From the NCBI RefSeq assembly GCF_014229965.1, contig NZ_JABGBW010000001.1, positions 535,844 to 599,843 on the forward strand: a stretch of DNA of 64,000 bases. The letters are read 5' to 3'. Below the pieces are notes generated by a model. That model was given only the letters and a program-made list of their open reading frames with translations, did no database searches and had not been told where the DNA came from. The position numbers and the translations under genes are program-made. This document shows positions 34,986 to 44,353 of this stretch, in pieces. The stretch's first letter is position 1. Each line of letters begins with the position of its first letter. The stretch comes from Peptostreptococcus canis. GTDB lineage: Bacteria > Bacillota > Clostridia > Peptostreptococcales > Peptostreptococcaceae.

Positions 34986-36788
34986 ATGTTGAAAGGAATT
35001 GTAGACAGAGGAAAGATTTCGGAAGAGACGCTTTTAAATCGTGAAGCTCAAATTGAAAAAGAGGCCTTAGACAGGTTTTTAAAAGAATCGAGTAAAAGGG
35101 ATAGGGAAAATGTTACAATGACCGCATCTGATGACATGTTAATCGCAAGAAAAAGAGTAATCAATAAGAAAGATTCATTGGCGATGGAACGGATATTAGG
35201 GCAAAATGATTTGGTTCCTATTTTATATTTACAAAAAGGATTTGAGGTTGGAAAATCAGTTTGTAGAATAACAATAAGAAATAAGGTTGGAAACGTGATT
35301 GGAAGTGGAACAGGTTTCATGATAGGAAATGGAATTATTATGACAAATAATCATGTTATTCCAGACATAGATACAGCAATGTGTGCAATTGCGGAGTTCA
35401 ATTATCAAAATGATGAAAATTTCATGCCTTGCCAAATATATTACTATAAAATGAATCCCAAGAAGTTTTTCATTACTGACAAATCGTTGGACTTTACTAT
35501 AATAGCAATTAAAAAAGAGCTATCAAACGGAAAATCATATGAGGATTTTGGTTATATTAAATTAATACCTGAGGAAGGAAAAGTCATGGAAGGAGAGTAT
35601 GTTTCTATTATTCAACATCCTAAAGGTGGACCAAAGTCGGTTACACTGAGAGAAAACAAAGTCAAACATATTTTTGATGATTACTTGCACTATATGACTG
35701 ATACTGAACCGGGTTCATCAGGGTCACCTGTGTTTAATGATCAGTGGATAGTAGTTGGGTTACATCATTCAGGAGTGCCTAATCCGGACAGCAAAGGTGA
35801 ATGGATAGCAAACGAGGGAATCAGAATTAGTTCAATAGCTAATTTCATTGGAAAGGAGTATAGTAATTTGAACAGCGATGGTAAAAAGATAGTGGGAGAA
35901 ATTTTTCCTGATTTAAAAATAAAGGATTTAAATGATGATCAAAAAAATGATTATAAGGATGATGATACAAGCGATGATATACCTACAAATGTAAGGACAG
36001 GTTATAATCCAAATTTCTTAGGTAAGGATTTTAAAGTAGATCTTCCTAAATTAAATGAAAAAATGGAAAAAGATGTATCCAGAATGAAAGATGGAAATTA
36101 TGTGTTAGATTATGTTCATTTTTCAATAGTTATGTGTAAATCCAGAGGATTAGCATATTTTACAGCAGTAAATATAGATGGTGAAAATTTGGTGAAGATA
36201 AAAAGATCTGATGATGATTGGCGTTTTGATACAAGGATAAATATAGAAAATCAGTATGGAAATGAAGTATATAACAAAAATGATTTAGATAGAGGTCATT
36301 TGGTAAGAAGGAATGATCCTAACTGGGGAGAACATGCATATCAAGCCAATGAAGATACATTTCACTTCACAAACAGTGCACCACAACATAAAGATTTAAA
36401 TCAGAAAATTTGGTTAGGTCTAGAAGATTATATACTAAAAAATGCTGATAAAATGAATATAAAGGTTTCTGTATTTACAGGGCCTGTATTTAAAGAAGAC
36501 GATATGATTTATCGTAAAAAATTCAAAATACCTGCTGATTTCTGGAAGGTAGTTACAGTAGTAAAGGATAATGGAACATTGTCTGCAACTGCATATATTC
36601 AGACTCAGGAAAATATGATAGATGACTTGGAATTTGCTTATGGGGCGTATGAAACGTATCAGGTGCCTGTGAGAAAGATAGAAGAACTTACCGGTTTGGA
36701 CTTTGGAGATTTATCAAAATACGATCCTATTGCAAATGTTGAATTTTCAGGATTGCGTATAACTGATGAAAACGATATTAGATTATAA
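34986..36788 (+). CDS. Trypsin-like protease fused to DNA/RNA non-specific endonuclease
   Basis: 600 residues, no signal peptide. An N-terminal charged helical region (1-90) precedes a trypsin-fold protease (about 95-290) with a complete triad: His in MTNNHVIP (about 121), Asp in SLDFTIIAI (about 168) and Ser in PGSSGSPVF (about 243). After an acidic linker (DDDTSDDIPTN) comes a NUC1/EndoG-type nuclease (about 345-600) with the DRGHLVRR motif (His about 438) and the metal-binding Asn region in TNSAPQHKDLNQ. GGAGG is 6 bases before the ATG. A papain-like protease gene follows 18 bases later. I infer an intracellular protease-controlled nuclease, possibly defence or programmed-death related. 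Confidence 0.8.
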   Translation: MLKGIVDRGKISEETLLNREAQIEKEALDRFLKESSKRDRENVTMTASDDMLIARKRVINKKDSLAMERILGQNDLVPILYLQKGFEVGKSVCRITIRNKVGNVIGSGTGFMIGNGIIMTNNHVIPDIDTAMCAIAEFNYQNDENFMPCQIYYYKMNPKKFFITDKSLDFTIIAIKKELSNGKSYEDFGYIKLIPEEGKVMEGEYVSIIQHPKGGPKSVTLRENKVKHIFDDYLHYMTDTEPGSSGSPVFNDQWIVVGLHHSGVPNPDSKGEWIANEGIRISSIANFIGKEYSNLNSDGKKIVGEIFPDLKIKDLNDDQKNDYKDDDTSDDIPTNVRTGYNPNFLGKDFKVDLPKLNEKMEKDVSRMKDGNYVLDYVHFSIVMCKSRGLAYFTAVNIDGENLVKIKRSDDDWRFDTRINIENQYGNEVYNKNDLDRGHLVRRNDPNWGEHAYQANEDTFHFTNSAPQHKDLNQKIWLGLEDYILKNADKMNIKVSVFTGPVFKEDDMIYRKKFKIPADFWKVVTVVKDNGTLSATAYIQTQENMIDDLEFAYGAYETYQVPVRKIEELTGLDFGDLSKYDPIANVEFSGLRITDENDIRL

Positions 36789-36806
36789 GATTGGGTTGGT
36801 GATGTT

Positions 36807-37766
36807 ATGTCATTAATGGGTAGTAGTTTATATAATACTTATAGGCAAAGAAGATTTTTAAAAGGTGAAAAATTTGGTGAAAAAATAACCACAGGATGGT
36901 TGCCACCTCTTCCTGATATGAGAGATTATTCCGATGACAATCCCGTAATAACAGAACTTGCTGAAAAATTAGGAATAGATGGAAATGAAACTGCTTTGCC
37001 TAAAAAAGTCGATCTTAGAGAATGGTGTTCCCCTGTCGAGGATCAGCTGGAACTAGGTTCGTGTACTGCAAATGCCGCTGTGGGAATGGTGGAATACTTT
37101 CAAAGAAGAGCTTATGGAATGTATCTGGAAGGGTCAAGATTATTTGTATATAAGACGACGAGAAAACTTATGTTATCTGAAGGCGATTCCGGTGCATGGT
37201 TAAGATCAGCAATGGGAGCCCTTGTACTATTCGGAGTGCCTGATGAGAAATATTTTCCATATTCCTTAGATGGAAAAACAGTAAATCCTGATTGGGATAA
37301 AGAGCCTGATAGTTTCTTATACGCTATGGCAAAGAATTATACTACTATTAATTATTTCTGTTATGATCCACTAGGTAAGAAGAATAATGAAAAAGAGGTT
37401 TTACGTACTGTAAAAAAATATCTTGCTGCAGGTATTCCTTCCATGTTTGGTTTTTTCGGTTTTCCATCATTTGAAGATTCTGATTCACCGGGGGCAATAC
37501 CTTATCCTTGCAAAAATGAAAATGCAGAATGGGGACATGCGGTAATGGCAGTAGGTTACGATGATGATAAGGAAATAATAAATACAAGATGTAATAAAAA
37601 AACAAAAGGAGCCATATTAATTAGAAACTCTTGGGGAACGTCATGGGGAGAAGAAGGATATGGATGGATACCATATGATTATGTTATAGATGGATTAGCT
37701 CAGGATTTTTGGTCAATATTATCTATGGAGTGGGTAGACACTCAACAGTTTGGTTTGAATAAATAA
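36807..37766 (+). CDS. Papain-like (C1 family) cysteine peptidase
   Basis: 319 residues, no signal peptide or propeptide of the secreted type. The papain core is complete: Gln in EDQLELGSCTANA with Cys at about 85, His in WGHAVMAVGYDD (about 243), and Asn in LIRNSWGTSWGEEGYGW (about 273). The start LPPLPDMRDYS before the core matches bacterial C1A proteins of this group. It forms a tight operon with the trypsin-nuclease fusion upstream. Its substrate could be the partner protein; that is inference. Confidence 0.82.
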   Translation: MSLMGSSLYNTYRQRRFLKGEKFGEKITTGWLPPLPDMRDYSDDNPVITELAEKLGIDGNETALPKKVDLREWCSPVEDQLELGSCTANAAVGMVEYFQRRAYGMYLEGSRLFVYKTTRKLMLSEGDSGAWLRSAMGALVLFGVPDEKYFPYSLDGKTVNPDWDKEPDSFLYAMAKNYTTINYFCYDPLGKKNNEKEVLRTVKKYLAAGIPSMFGFFGFPSFEDSDSPGAIPYPCKNENAEWGHAVMAVGYDDDKEIINTRCNKKTKGAILIRNSWGTSWGEEGYGWIPYDYVIDGLAQDFWSILSMEWVDTQQFGLNK

Positions 37767-37897
37767 AGTATTTAAAGGAGATTTTTATTTTGATGGTAGT
37801 ATTTAAAAATGAATTAATATTAGTTATTCAAATTAATGATTTTTAATATTTATTTTAAATACTTAATATATTTTGAACTATTAATAATATTTATTTA

Positions 37898-37936
37898 AAA
37901 ATATCAGATTTGTTTTTACGAATCTGATATTTTTAT
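37898..37936 (+). terminator. Intrinsic terminator after the protease/nuclease operon
   Basis: Perfect 13-bp arms (37898-37910 with 37921-37933), a 10-base loop and a short T-run. Confidence 0.75.
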
Positions 37937-38061
37937 AAAATAAATACTATATTTCTATGTTCTCAAAGTGGTATAATGTATTTAAAGAGTCTATTATTTT
38001 TTTATGAATTATTGATAATAAAAATCTATATCAATAGGGTTGAAAGTGAGGGGGAAAAACT

Positions 38062-38760
38062 ATGTTTTTAAAAATTGATAATATTTCTAAATCATATGGA
38101 GAAGGGGAGAATAAAGTAGAAGTATTAAAAAACATTTCTTTGGAAATAGAAGAAGGCGAATTGAGTGTTTTGTTGGGGCCATCAGGTTCTGGAAAATCAA
38201 CACTTCTAAATATATTAGGGGCTATAGAATCAGCAGATGAAGGTTATATATCAATTCAAGGATCCAAATTAGAAGATATGAATGAAAAAAATTCTACTCT
38301 ATATAGAAGAAAATATTTAGGGTATGTTTTTCAAATGTATAATTTAATTCCAAATTTGAATATAAGAGAAAATATAGAGGTTGGAGCATATTTAAGTTCC
38401 GATCCACTTGATACGGATGAACTTTTAAAAGTATTAGGCTTATATGAACATAGAAAAAAGTTGCCAAATCAATTATCTGGAGGTCAGCAACAAAGAACAT
38501 CTATTGGAAGAGCAATAGTAAAGAACCCTAAACTGCTATTATGTGATGAACCTACAGGAGCTCTTGATTACAATACATCAAAGGAAATATTAAAGTTAAT
38601 AGAAGATATTAATGAAAAATATGGTACTACTGTTATAATAGTTACTCATAATGAGGCTTTAAAAAATATGGCAGATAGAATTATAACTTTAAAAGATGGA
38701 GAAATACAAAAAAATTATGTAAATGAGTCTAAAACTCCGATAGAAAATATTGAATGGTAA
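38062..38760 (+). CDS. ABC transporter ATP-binding protein (MacB/LolD type)
   Basis: 232 residues with Walker A (GPSGSGKST), Q-loop (YVFQMYNLIPNL), signature LSGGQQQR, Walker B (LLLCDEPTGALD) and H-loop (VTHN). All motifs are intact, in contrast to the deleted ATPase at 19183. It pairs with the FtsX-type permease that overlaps it in the operon. Such pairs move lipoproteins or antimicrobial peptides or act as mechanotransmitters; the substrate is unknown. Confidence 0.9.
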   Translation: MFLKIDNISKSYGEGENKVEVLKNISLEIEEGELSVLLGPSGSGKSTLLNILGAIESADEGYISIQGSKLEDMNEKNSTLYRRKYLGYVFQMYNLIPNLNIRENIEVGAYLSSDPLDTDELLKVLGLYEHRKKLPNQLSGGQQQRTSIGRAIVKNPKLLLCDEPTGALDYNTSKEILKLIEDINEKYGTTVIIVTHNEALKNMADRIITLKDGEIQKNYVNESKTPIENIEW

Positions 38761-38770
38761 GGAGGACGAT

Positions 38771-41029
38771 ATGAAAAATCCGCTTAACAGGCGTTTGCCA
38801 AGGGAATTAAAAACAGAATTTGTCAAATATATTATTATTTTTCTTTTTCTTACCATATTTATTTCAATAGTATCGGGATTTTTGGTAGCGGACAACAGTA
38901 TGTACACAACATATAATCAATCATTTAAAAAATATAATATCGAAAATGGAAATTTTGTGTCAGGGATTGAATTAGATAATAAAAAGATAAAAGAAATTGA
39001 AGAGAAAAATAATATAAAAATATATAATTTGTATTATAGAGATTTAAAAGAGAATAGTGATAAAGCAAAGTATAGAATATTTTCAAAAAGAGATGATGTA
39101 AACAAAGAATGTATAATGTCTGGAAAACTCCCAGAAAATAAAAATGAAATTGCAATAGACAGAATGTTTTCTGATAATACGGGGATAGTAAAAGGAGATA
39201 AAATTAGATTCGGTGATAATGAATTAATTGTTTCAGGATTAATTGCTTTGCCTGATTATAGTTGTCTATTTGAAAGCAATTCAGACATGATTTTTGATGC
39301 GACACATTTTTCAGTAGCGATTATGACTGAAGATGGATTTAATTCAATAGATAAAGGTAATCCTGTATATAGCTATGCTTATGAATATGACAAAGAACCT
39401 AGAAATGATATGAATGAGAAAAAAATATCTGATGATTTGTTAGAAAATCTAAAAAAGGATGTAATTCTGACATCTTTTACTCCAAGATTGGAAAATAAAG
39501 CTATTACATTTTCGGGAGATGATTTAGGTAAAGATAAAATTATGTTTTTAATTTTCTCCTATATAGTTATACTTATAATAGCTTTTGTATTTGCTGTTAC
39601 AACATCTAATACAATTATTAAAGAAGCCGGTACAATAGGCACTTTAAGAGCTTCAGGGTATACTAAGATGGAGTTAGTAAGGCATTATATGATTTTACCT
39701 ATTATAGTTACCTTAGTTGCAGGTATAATTGGTAATATATTAGGATATACGTACTTTGAGAAAAAAATGGCGGGATTGTACTATGGAAGTTATAGTCTTA
39801 CTAAATATGAAGTACTTTTGAATACGGAGGCATTTATTGCTACTACTTTAGTTCCGATAATTTTGATGTTTTTGATAAATTTTATAGTTTTATATGCTAA
39901 GTTGAGAATATCTCCTATAAAATTTATTAGAAGAGACTTAACCACTTTCAAAAGAAAGAAAGCTATAAATCTCAGTACATTGATACCTTTTTTACATAGA
40001 TTTAGAATTAGAATTATTGTTCAGAATATTTCAAGTTATATAGTGCTTTTTATTGGAATAGTGTTTGCATCTATCTTGGTAGTATTTGGAACAATGTTTT
40101 CGCCACTTTTAGATGACTATGCCAATGACATTTCAAATAGCATGTTTTCCAATTACCAATATGTATTGAAATATCCGGTAGAAGTAAAAAATTCAGATGT
40201 GGAAAAATATAGTGTAACAATGCTTACAAGCACTCAAAAGGATTTTATTTCGGATGATATAACAATTTATGGTATTGAAAAAAACAGTAAATATATAAAT
40301 TTAAAAATACCAAAGGGAAAAGTTTATTTATCTAGTGGAATAATGAAAAAATATTCTTTAAATAAGGGTGATACTATAAAACTAAGGGAAAAATATGAAA
40401 ATAAATACTATAAATTTACTATAGCCGGTGAATATAAGTATGATGCGGTTATGTCTGTATTTATGAATAAAGAAGATTTTAACAAAAGGTTTGATAAACC
40501 GGTTGGATATTTTAACGGATATTTTAGTAATAAAAAAATAGATAATTTGGATAAAAATCTTATTGCGACAATAATAACTAAAGATGATTTAACAAAATTA
40601 TCAACACAGTTGAAAGTATCGATGGGAAATTTCATGGATGTTTTAAAATGGTTTGGTATTGTAATGTTCCTATTGTTGATGTTTTTGCTTTCAAAACAGA
40701 TAATAGAAAAAAATACTCAATCTATTGCTATGGTTAAAATATTAGGATTTACGAATATAGAAATTGCCAGATTATATATTATTGCGACTACTATAGTTGT
40801 TATACTATCTTTATTGGTTGCGATACCTGTTGTGGATATTATAATGTATAAGTTATTCACAGAAGTAATATATAAAACAATAGCCGGGTACATACCTTTA
40901 CAAGTATCTCAAAAAGTATATATAAACATGGTAATAATGGGGATTGTAAGTTATTTAGCAGTTTCAATTATTCAATTAATAAAGATATATAAAGTTCCTA
41001 AAAACGTAGCTCTAAAAAATATAGAATAA
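38771..41029 (+). CDS. FtsX-like ABC transporter permease
   Basis: About 752 residues. A first helix (about 22-45) and a large outer domain lead into three helices near 260-385 with SNTIIKEAGTIGTLRASGYTKMELVRHY, the FtsX core; a helix near 430, a second outer domain and a final three-helix block (EKNTQSIAMVKILGFTNIEIARLY) follow. Start at 38771 is 4 bases after AAGGAGGA; a start at 38750 lies inside the ATPase gene. It completes the exporter with the preceding ATPase. Confidence 0.85.
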   Translation: MKNPLNRRLPRELKTEFVKYIIIFLFLTIFISIVSGFLVADNSMYTTYNQSFKKYNIENGNFVSGIELDNKKIKEIEEKNNIKIYNLYYRDLKENSDKAKYRIFSKRDDVNKECIMSGKLPENKNEIAIDRMFSDNTGIVKGDKIRFGDNELIVSGLIALPDYSCLFESNSDMIFDATHFSVAIMTEDGFNSIDKGNPVYSYAYEYDKEPRNDMNEKKISDDLLENLKKDVILTSFTPRLENKAITFSGDDLGKDKIMFLIFSYIVILIIAFVFAVTTSNTIIKEAGTIGTLRASGYTKMELVRHYMILPIIVTLVAGIIGNILGYTYFEKKMAGLYYGSYSLTKYEVLLNTEAFIATTLVPIILMFLINFIVLYAKLRISPIKFIRRDLTTFKRKKAINLSTLIPFLHRFRIRIIVQNISSYIVLFIGIVFASILVVFGTMFSPLLDDYANDISNSMFSNYQYVLKYPVEVKNSDVEKYSVTMLTSTQKDFISDDITIYGIEKNSKYINLKIPKGKVYLSSGIMKKYSLNKGDTIKLREKYENKYYKFTIAGEYKYDAVMSVFMNKEDFNKRFDKPVGYFNGYFSNKKIDNLDKNLIATIITKDDLTKLSTQLKVSMGNFMDVLKWFGIVMFLLLMFLLSKQIIEKNTQSIAMVKILGFTNIEIARLYIIATTIVVILSLLVAIPVVDIIMYKLFTEVIYKTIAGYIPLQVSQKVYINMVIMGIVSYLAVSIIQLIKIYKVPKNVALKNIE

Positions 41030-41087
41030 ATATGAGATAAACTTTTAAAAACACTTAAAAGAAAAATTGAATAATATAATTTGAAAT

Positions 41088-41225
41088 AGGACCGGGCAAA
41101 AAGTTGAAAAAGTTATTTTTATCATGAAAAAAGTTGTTTTTATCATGATAATAGAACTATTAAAAAAAGTATACTTTATATTAATATGTACTGAAAAATT
41201 AACTTTTATATCGGTCCTGTTTTTT
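41088..41225 (+). other. Repeat-containing long hairpin after the ABC operon
   Basis: AGGACCG (41088-41094) and CGGTCCT (41212-41218) are inverse arms followed by a T6 run, with about 117 bases between. Inside are two near-identical 20-21 bp tandem units (41106-41125 and 41126-41146) with the core AAAAAGTT.TTTTTATCAT. It probably ends transcription of the ABC operon. Confidence 0.55.
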
Positions 41226-41293
41226 AATGCAAAAATAAATTTATGAAGCAAAAAATATAAAATAGGCATATGGTTTAGTTATTTACAAAAACA

Positions 41294-41378
41294 TATATAT
41301 AAAAATTTTACATATATATTGACTAATTGAATTGCATATGTAATACTATGAATATAATATATAAAAATTTTATATATA
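41294..41378 (+). promoter_or_regulatory. padR promoter between two identical operator-like palindromes
   Basis: ATATATAAAAATTTTA occurs within palindromic context at about 41295-41310 and again at 41357-41372, centres about 61 bp apart. The promoter between them has TTGACT (41319-41324) and TAATAC (41341-41346). One site lies upstream of the -35 and one at the start of transcription, suggesting cooperative repression by the PadR protein encoded next. Confidence 0.6.
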
Positions 41379-41478
41379 TAAATTTATTACATATTATGCT
41401 TAGATAAATGATATTATTAATATTATATTTATACATGATAAATATAAAAGAAAATGCAGTTGGAAAGAAGGTGAATAG

Positions 41479-41802
41479 ATGTATTATCCATTACCTGCAC
41501 CATTGATAGAATTTTTAATATTGTCCCTCGTATCCCAACGTGATTCTTATGGATATGAAATCAGTCAAAAGATTAAATTGGTATCCAGTATCAAAGAGTC
41601 GACTTTATATCCCATATTGAAAAAAATGGAAGAAAATAATTTTTTAGATACCTACAAAAAAGAGTTTCAAGGGAGAACAAGAAAATATTATGTGATTACT
41701 AAATATGGTGAAGAAGAATTAGAATATCTAAAAAGAGAATGGGAGGAATATAAAAATACAATAGATAGAATTATTGAAGAGGAGGTTAAGGACAGTGAAT
41801 AA
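41479..41802 (+). CDS. PadR family regulator
   Basis: 107 residues: PLIEFLILSLVSQRDSYGYEISQKIK, then IKESTLYPILKKMEENNFL and RKYYVITKYGEEEL, a compact PadR winged helix. It is the first gene of a PadR-DUF1700-DUF4097 operon, a common Firmicute set. The stop overlaps the next GTG start by 8 bases. Repeated palindromes flank its promoter. Confidence 0.87.
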   Translation: MYYPLPAPLIEFLILSLVSQRDSYGYEISQKIKLVSSIKESTLYPILKKMEENNFLDTYKKEFQGRTRKYYVITKYGEEELEYLKREWEEYKNTIDRIIEEEVKDSE

Positions 41803-42391
41803 ACAGGAATATTTGTCTAATTTAAAACTTTATCTGAGAAAATTGCCTGTGAAAGAGAGACAAGAGGCAATAGAATATTTTAATGAGTATTTTGAAGATG
41901 CCGGCGAAGGAAATGAACAAGAGGTGATTGATGAGTTGGGGAGTCCAAAAGAAGCGGCGAGCGAATTGATTAAGAATTTACTTGTAGAATCTACTGATCA
42001 AATAGTAGATAATAAAAGTGGTTTTTCATGGAAAGCAGTCGTGATAGCAATTTTAGCAATTTTTGCGACTCCAATAGGATTGCCGCTGTTTGTTTGTTTT
42101 ATTTTTCTGATAGGGGCTTTAATATTTTTAGTACTAGGCGCATTATTTGCAATAGTCACAATAATCGGAACGGGATTTATATTAGGTGGAAGTATATTGA
42201 TTTCAGGCTTGACGATGATATTTGAATCTATACCGGCGGTATTATTACTATCTGGTGGTGGATTGGCACTTATAGGGATTTCTATACTTATGGCTATAGG
42301 ATTATTTTATATTATAAAATTTATTTCATATTGTTTCATTATGTTAGCAGGAAAAGTTATAAAAAGAGGAGGGAAAGTAAATGAAGCTTAA
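41795..42391 (+). CDS. DUF1700 family membrane protein
   Basis: About 198 residues from a GTG start preceded by GAGGAGG. The soluble N-terminus (MNKQEYLSNLKLYLRKLPVKERQEAIEYFNEYFEDAG) with VIDELGSPKEAASELI is the DUF1700/HAAS domain. Three to four membrane helices follow from about residue 80. In such operons the protein sits with PadR and DUF4097 partners and has been suggested to act in envelope sensing; this is not proven. It overlaps the next gene by 11 bases. Confidence 0.82.
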   Translation: MNKQEYLSNLKLYLRKLPVKERQEAIEYFNEYFEDAGEGNEQEVIDELGSPKEAASELIKNLLVESTDQIVDNKSGFSWKAVVIAILAIFATPIGLPLFVCFIFLIGALIFLVLGALFAIVTIIGTGFILGGSILISGLTMIFESIPAVLLLSGGGLALIGISILMAIGLFYIIKFISYCFIMLAGKVIKRGGKVNEA

Positions 42392-43214
42392 CATTAAAAA
42401 GATTGCAATCATTTCCCTTATTATGATTTTGATAGGGGCAAGTTTATCTTGCATAGGATATACATTAGGAGCTATGGATTTTATAAATAACACAGATCTT
42501 TCTAAATATGGAATAGGAAGTAAAGCTTCACAAGAAATAGTAGTAAAAGAACTTGGGGATTTTAAAAAAATTGAAATAGATTTAAAAGAGTTGAATATTA
42601 CAGTAAGAAAAACTGACAAAAAAAATGCATATATAGAGTATTATAAATATCATTCCGAATCTGAATTTGTAAAGTCTAAAGAAAATTCCTCCACTATACT
42701 TTTAGAGGAAAATGTAGTAGATGAAACTAATTCGGTTAGAAGAATTAATCCATGGATTAATATTGAACGTTTTAGCATTAATTTAGGAGAAGAAGCGAAA
42801 GGGGTAACGTTATTTATACCAAAGGATAAAGAACCGGAAAATATTAGTATAAAAAATGAAAGTGGTCAAACAGAGTTAAGTGGAATAAAATCTAAAAATC
42901 TGTACTTTAGAAGTACCGATGGTGATATTGATCTATTTCAAACTGATATTGTCAAATCTGATATAAGTACGGATAGCGGAAATATTAATGTACGTGTAAG
43001 TAAAATATTAGGTAATGATACATCATTAGATGTAAGGAACAATAGTGGGGATATTAGTATAAATAATTTAAGCGATAAAGACTCAACATCTATTGATTCG
43101 GAAGATGACAATACAAAATTTTACTACAAGGCTCAAAAAGAAAAAAATAAAATGAAAATATTTACAGCAAATGGTTCTATTTGTATAGACACATATTTAA
43201 TCAGTAAAATATAA
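42381..43214 (+). CDS. DUF4097 family beta-repeat protein
   Basis: 277 residues. One N-terminal helix (IISLIMILIGASLSCIGYTLG) anchors it, then a beta-helix-like region with repeated short strands: NESGQTELSGIKSKNLYFRSTDGDIDLFQ, ISTDSGNINVRV, VRNNSGDISINNL. That S/T-x-x-G-x-I rhythm defines DUF4097. It is probably outside the membrane. It is the third member of the PadR-DUF1700-DUF4097 set. Function unknown. Confidence 0.82.
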   Translation: MKLNIKKIAIISLIMILIGASLSCIGYTLGAMDFINNTDLSKYGIGSKASQEIVVKELGDFKKIEIDLKELNITVRKTDKKNAYIEYYKYHSESEFVKSKENSSTILLEENVVDETNSVRRINPWINIERFSINLGEEAKGVTLFIPKDKEPENISIKNESGQTELSGIKSKNLYFRSTDGDIDLFQTDIVKSDISTDSGNINVRVSKILGNDTSLDVRNNSGDISINNLSDKDSTSIDSEDDNTKFYYKAQKEKNKMKIFTANGSICIDTYLISKI

Positions 43215-43274
43215 ATTAAAAACCTTTAATAGTGGGTATTATTTAGTTGAAAGTAAACCCTGAAAGGAGGTATT

Positions 43275-44189
43275 ATGGACGATTTTTTAATTAAACAAGG
43301 TGTTCCGGAAGAGTTATTAAAGGAACTACATAAATTCAGAGAATATTATAAATTGGATTTACAGGTGAGTGATAGAGTTCCAAAACCACATTACAAATAT
43401 TATGGAACAGAAATTTTAACTAAGTCTATAGCTGCCTTGCTTAGTGGATACAATATACTTTTATCCGGTCCAAAAGCTACCGGAAAAAATGTACTTGCAG
43501 AAAATTTAGCGATGTTATTTGGCAGACCGATGTGGAATATATCTATGAATATAACATCCGACAGTGCAAGTTTATTAGGTACGGATACCTTTATAAATAA
43601 TGAAGTTGTGCTAAGAAAAGGTCCCGTTTATTCTGCTGCCGAGTACGGGGGATTTGCAGTATTTGATGAGATTAATATGGCAAAGAACGATTCATTGTCA
43701 GTAATTTATTCTGCATTGGATTATAGAAGAGTTATAGATATACCGGGGTATAAAAAAGTAGATATGCATGAGGCAACCAGATTTATAGGAACAATGAATT
43801 ATGGTTATATCGGTACAAAGGAACTGAATGAAGCCTTAGTATCGAGATTTTTGGTAATTGATATGCCGATAATCAGTGAAGATAACTTAAAAATGATATT
43901 AAAAGAAGAATTCGATTTGAATAATGAGTATCTGGATTTATTTGTAAGGTTATTTATGGATTTGCAAAAAAAATCTTTAAATGCAGAAATTTCTTCTAAA
44001 CCTATAGATATGCGTGGATTATTTTCCAGTATAGAGACAATGAAAAGAGGGTTACCGATTAAATTGGCTTTAGAAATGGGGATTGTTAATAAAACTTTTG
44101 ATGCGTATGAAAGAGAAGTAGTTTCTGATGTTATTAACTCATTATTTAAGGATGACTTGAAAAGTAGTGATATTTTTAAAGTATTATAA
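43275..44189 (+). CDS. MoxR/NorQ-type AAA+ ATPase
   Basis: 304 residues. Walker A reads SGPKATGKN, with Asn where Ser/Thr is usual; Walker B is FAVFDEINMAK; sensor 1 is FIGTMNYGY; the arginine finger region is ALVSRF. These are marks of MoxR/CbbQ/NorQ ATPases that, with a VWA-domain partner, remodel or activate other proteins. The partner follows after 150 bases. AAAGGAGG is 5 bases before the ATG. The client protein is not evident. Confidence 0.82.
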   Translation: MDDFLIKQGVPEELLKELHKFREYYKLDLQVSDRVPKPHYKYYGTEILTKSIAALLSGYNILLSGPKATGKNVLAENLAMLFGRPMWNISMNITSDSASLLGTDTFINNEVVLRKGPVYSAAEYGGFAVFDEINMAKNDSLSVIYSALDYRRVIDIPGYKKVDMHEATRFIGTMNYGYIGTKELNEALVSRFLVIDMPIISEDNLKMILKEEFDLNNEYLDLFVRLFMDLQKKSLNAEISSKPIDMRGLFSSIETMKRGLPIKLALEMGIVNKTFDAYEREVVSDVINSLFKDDLKSSDIFKVL

Positions 44190-44235
44190 AGCTATGCAGC
44201 AATGAAAAAATGTGCAATGAAAAAGGTATATAATG

Positions 44236-44262
44236 GTGATATTTATAAATTATAGATATCAC
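44236..44262. promoter_or_regulatory. Palindrome between moxR-like and VWA genes
   Basis: 12-bp arms (44236-44247 and 44251-44262) with a 3-base loop sit just downstream of a TATAAT (44229-44234). Either an operator or a 5' hairpin for separate control of the VWA gene. Confidence 0.45.
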
Positions 44263-44353
44263 AATTATATAAAAAGATAAAATAGTAATATAATTAAATT
44301 TTAAATCATAATAAATTTAAAATGGTTTTTAATTTGGAAAAGTGAGTACAAAA

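Noticed and set aside
37792-37846. Tiny ORF with AAAGGAG after the C1 peptidase gene
   Set aside because: Only 17 codons, no hairpins or downstream gene to regulate at the right distance; not supportable.
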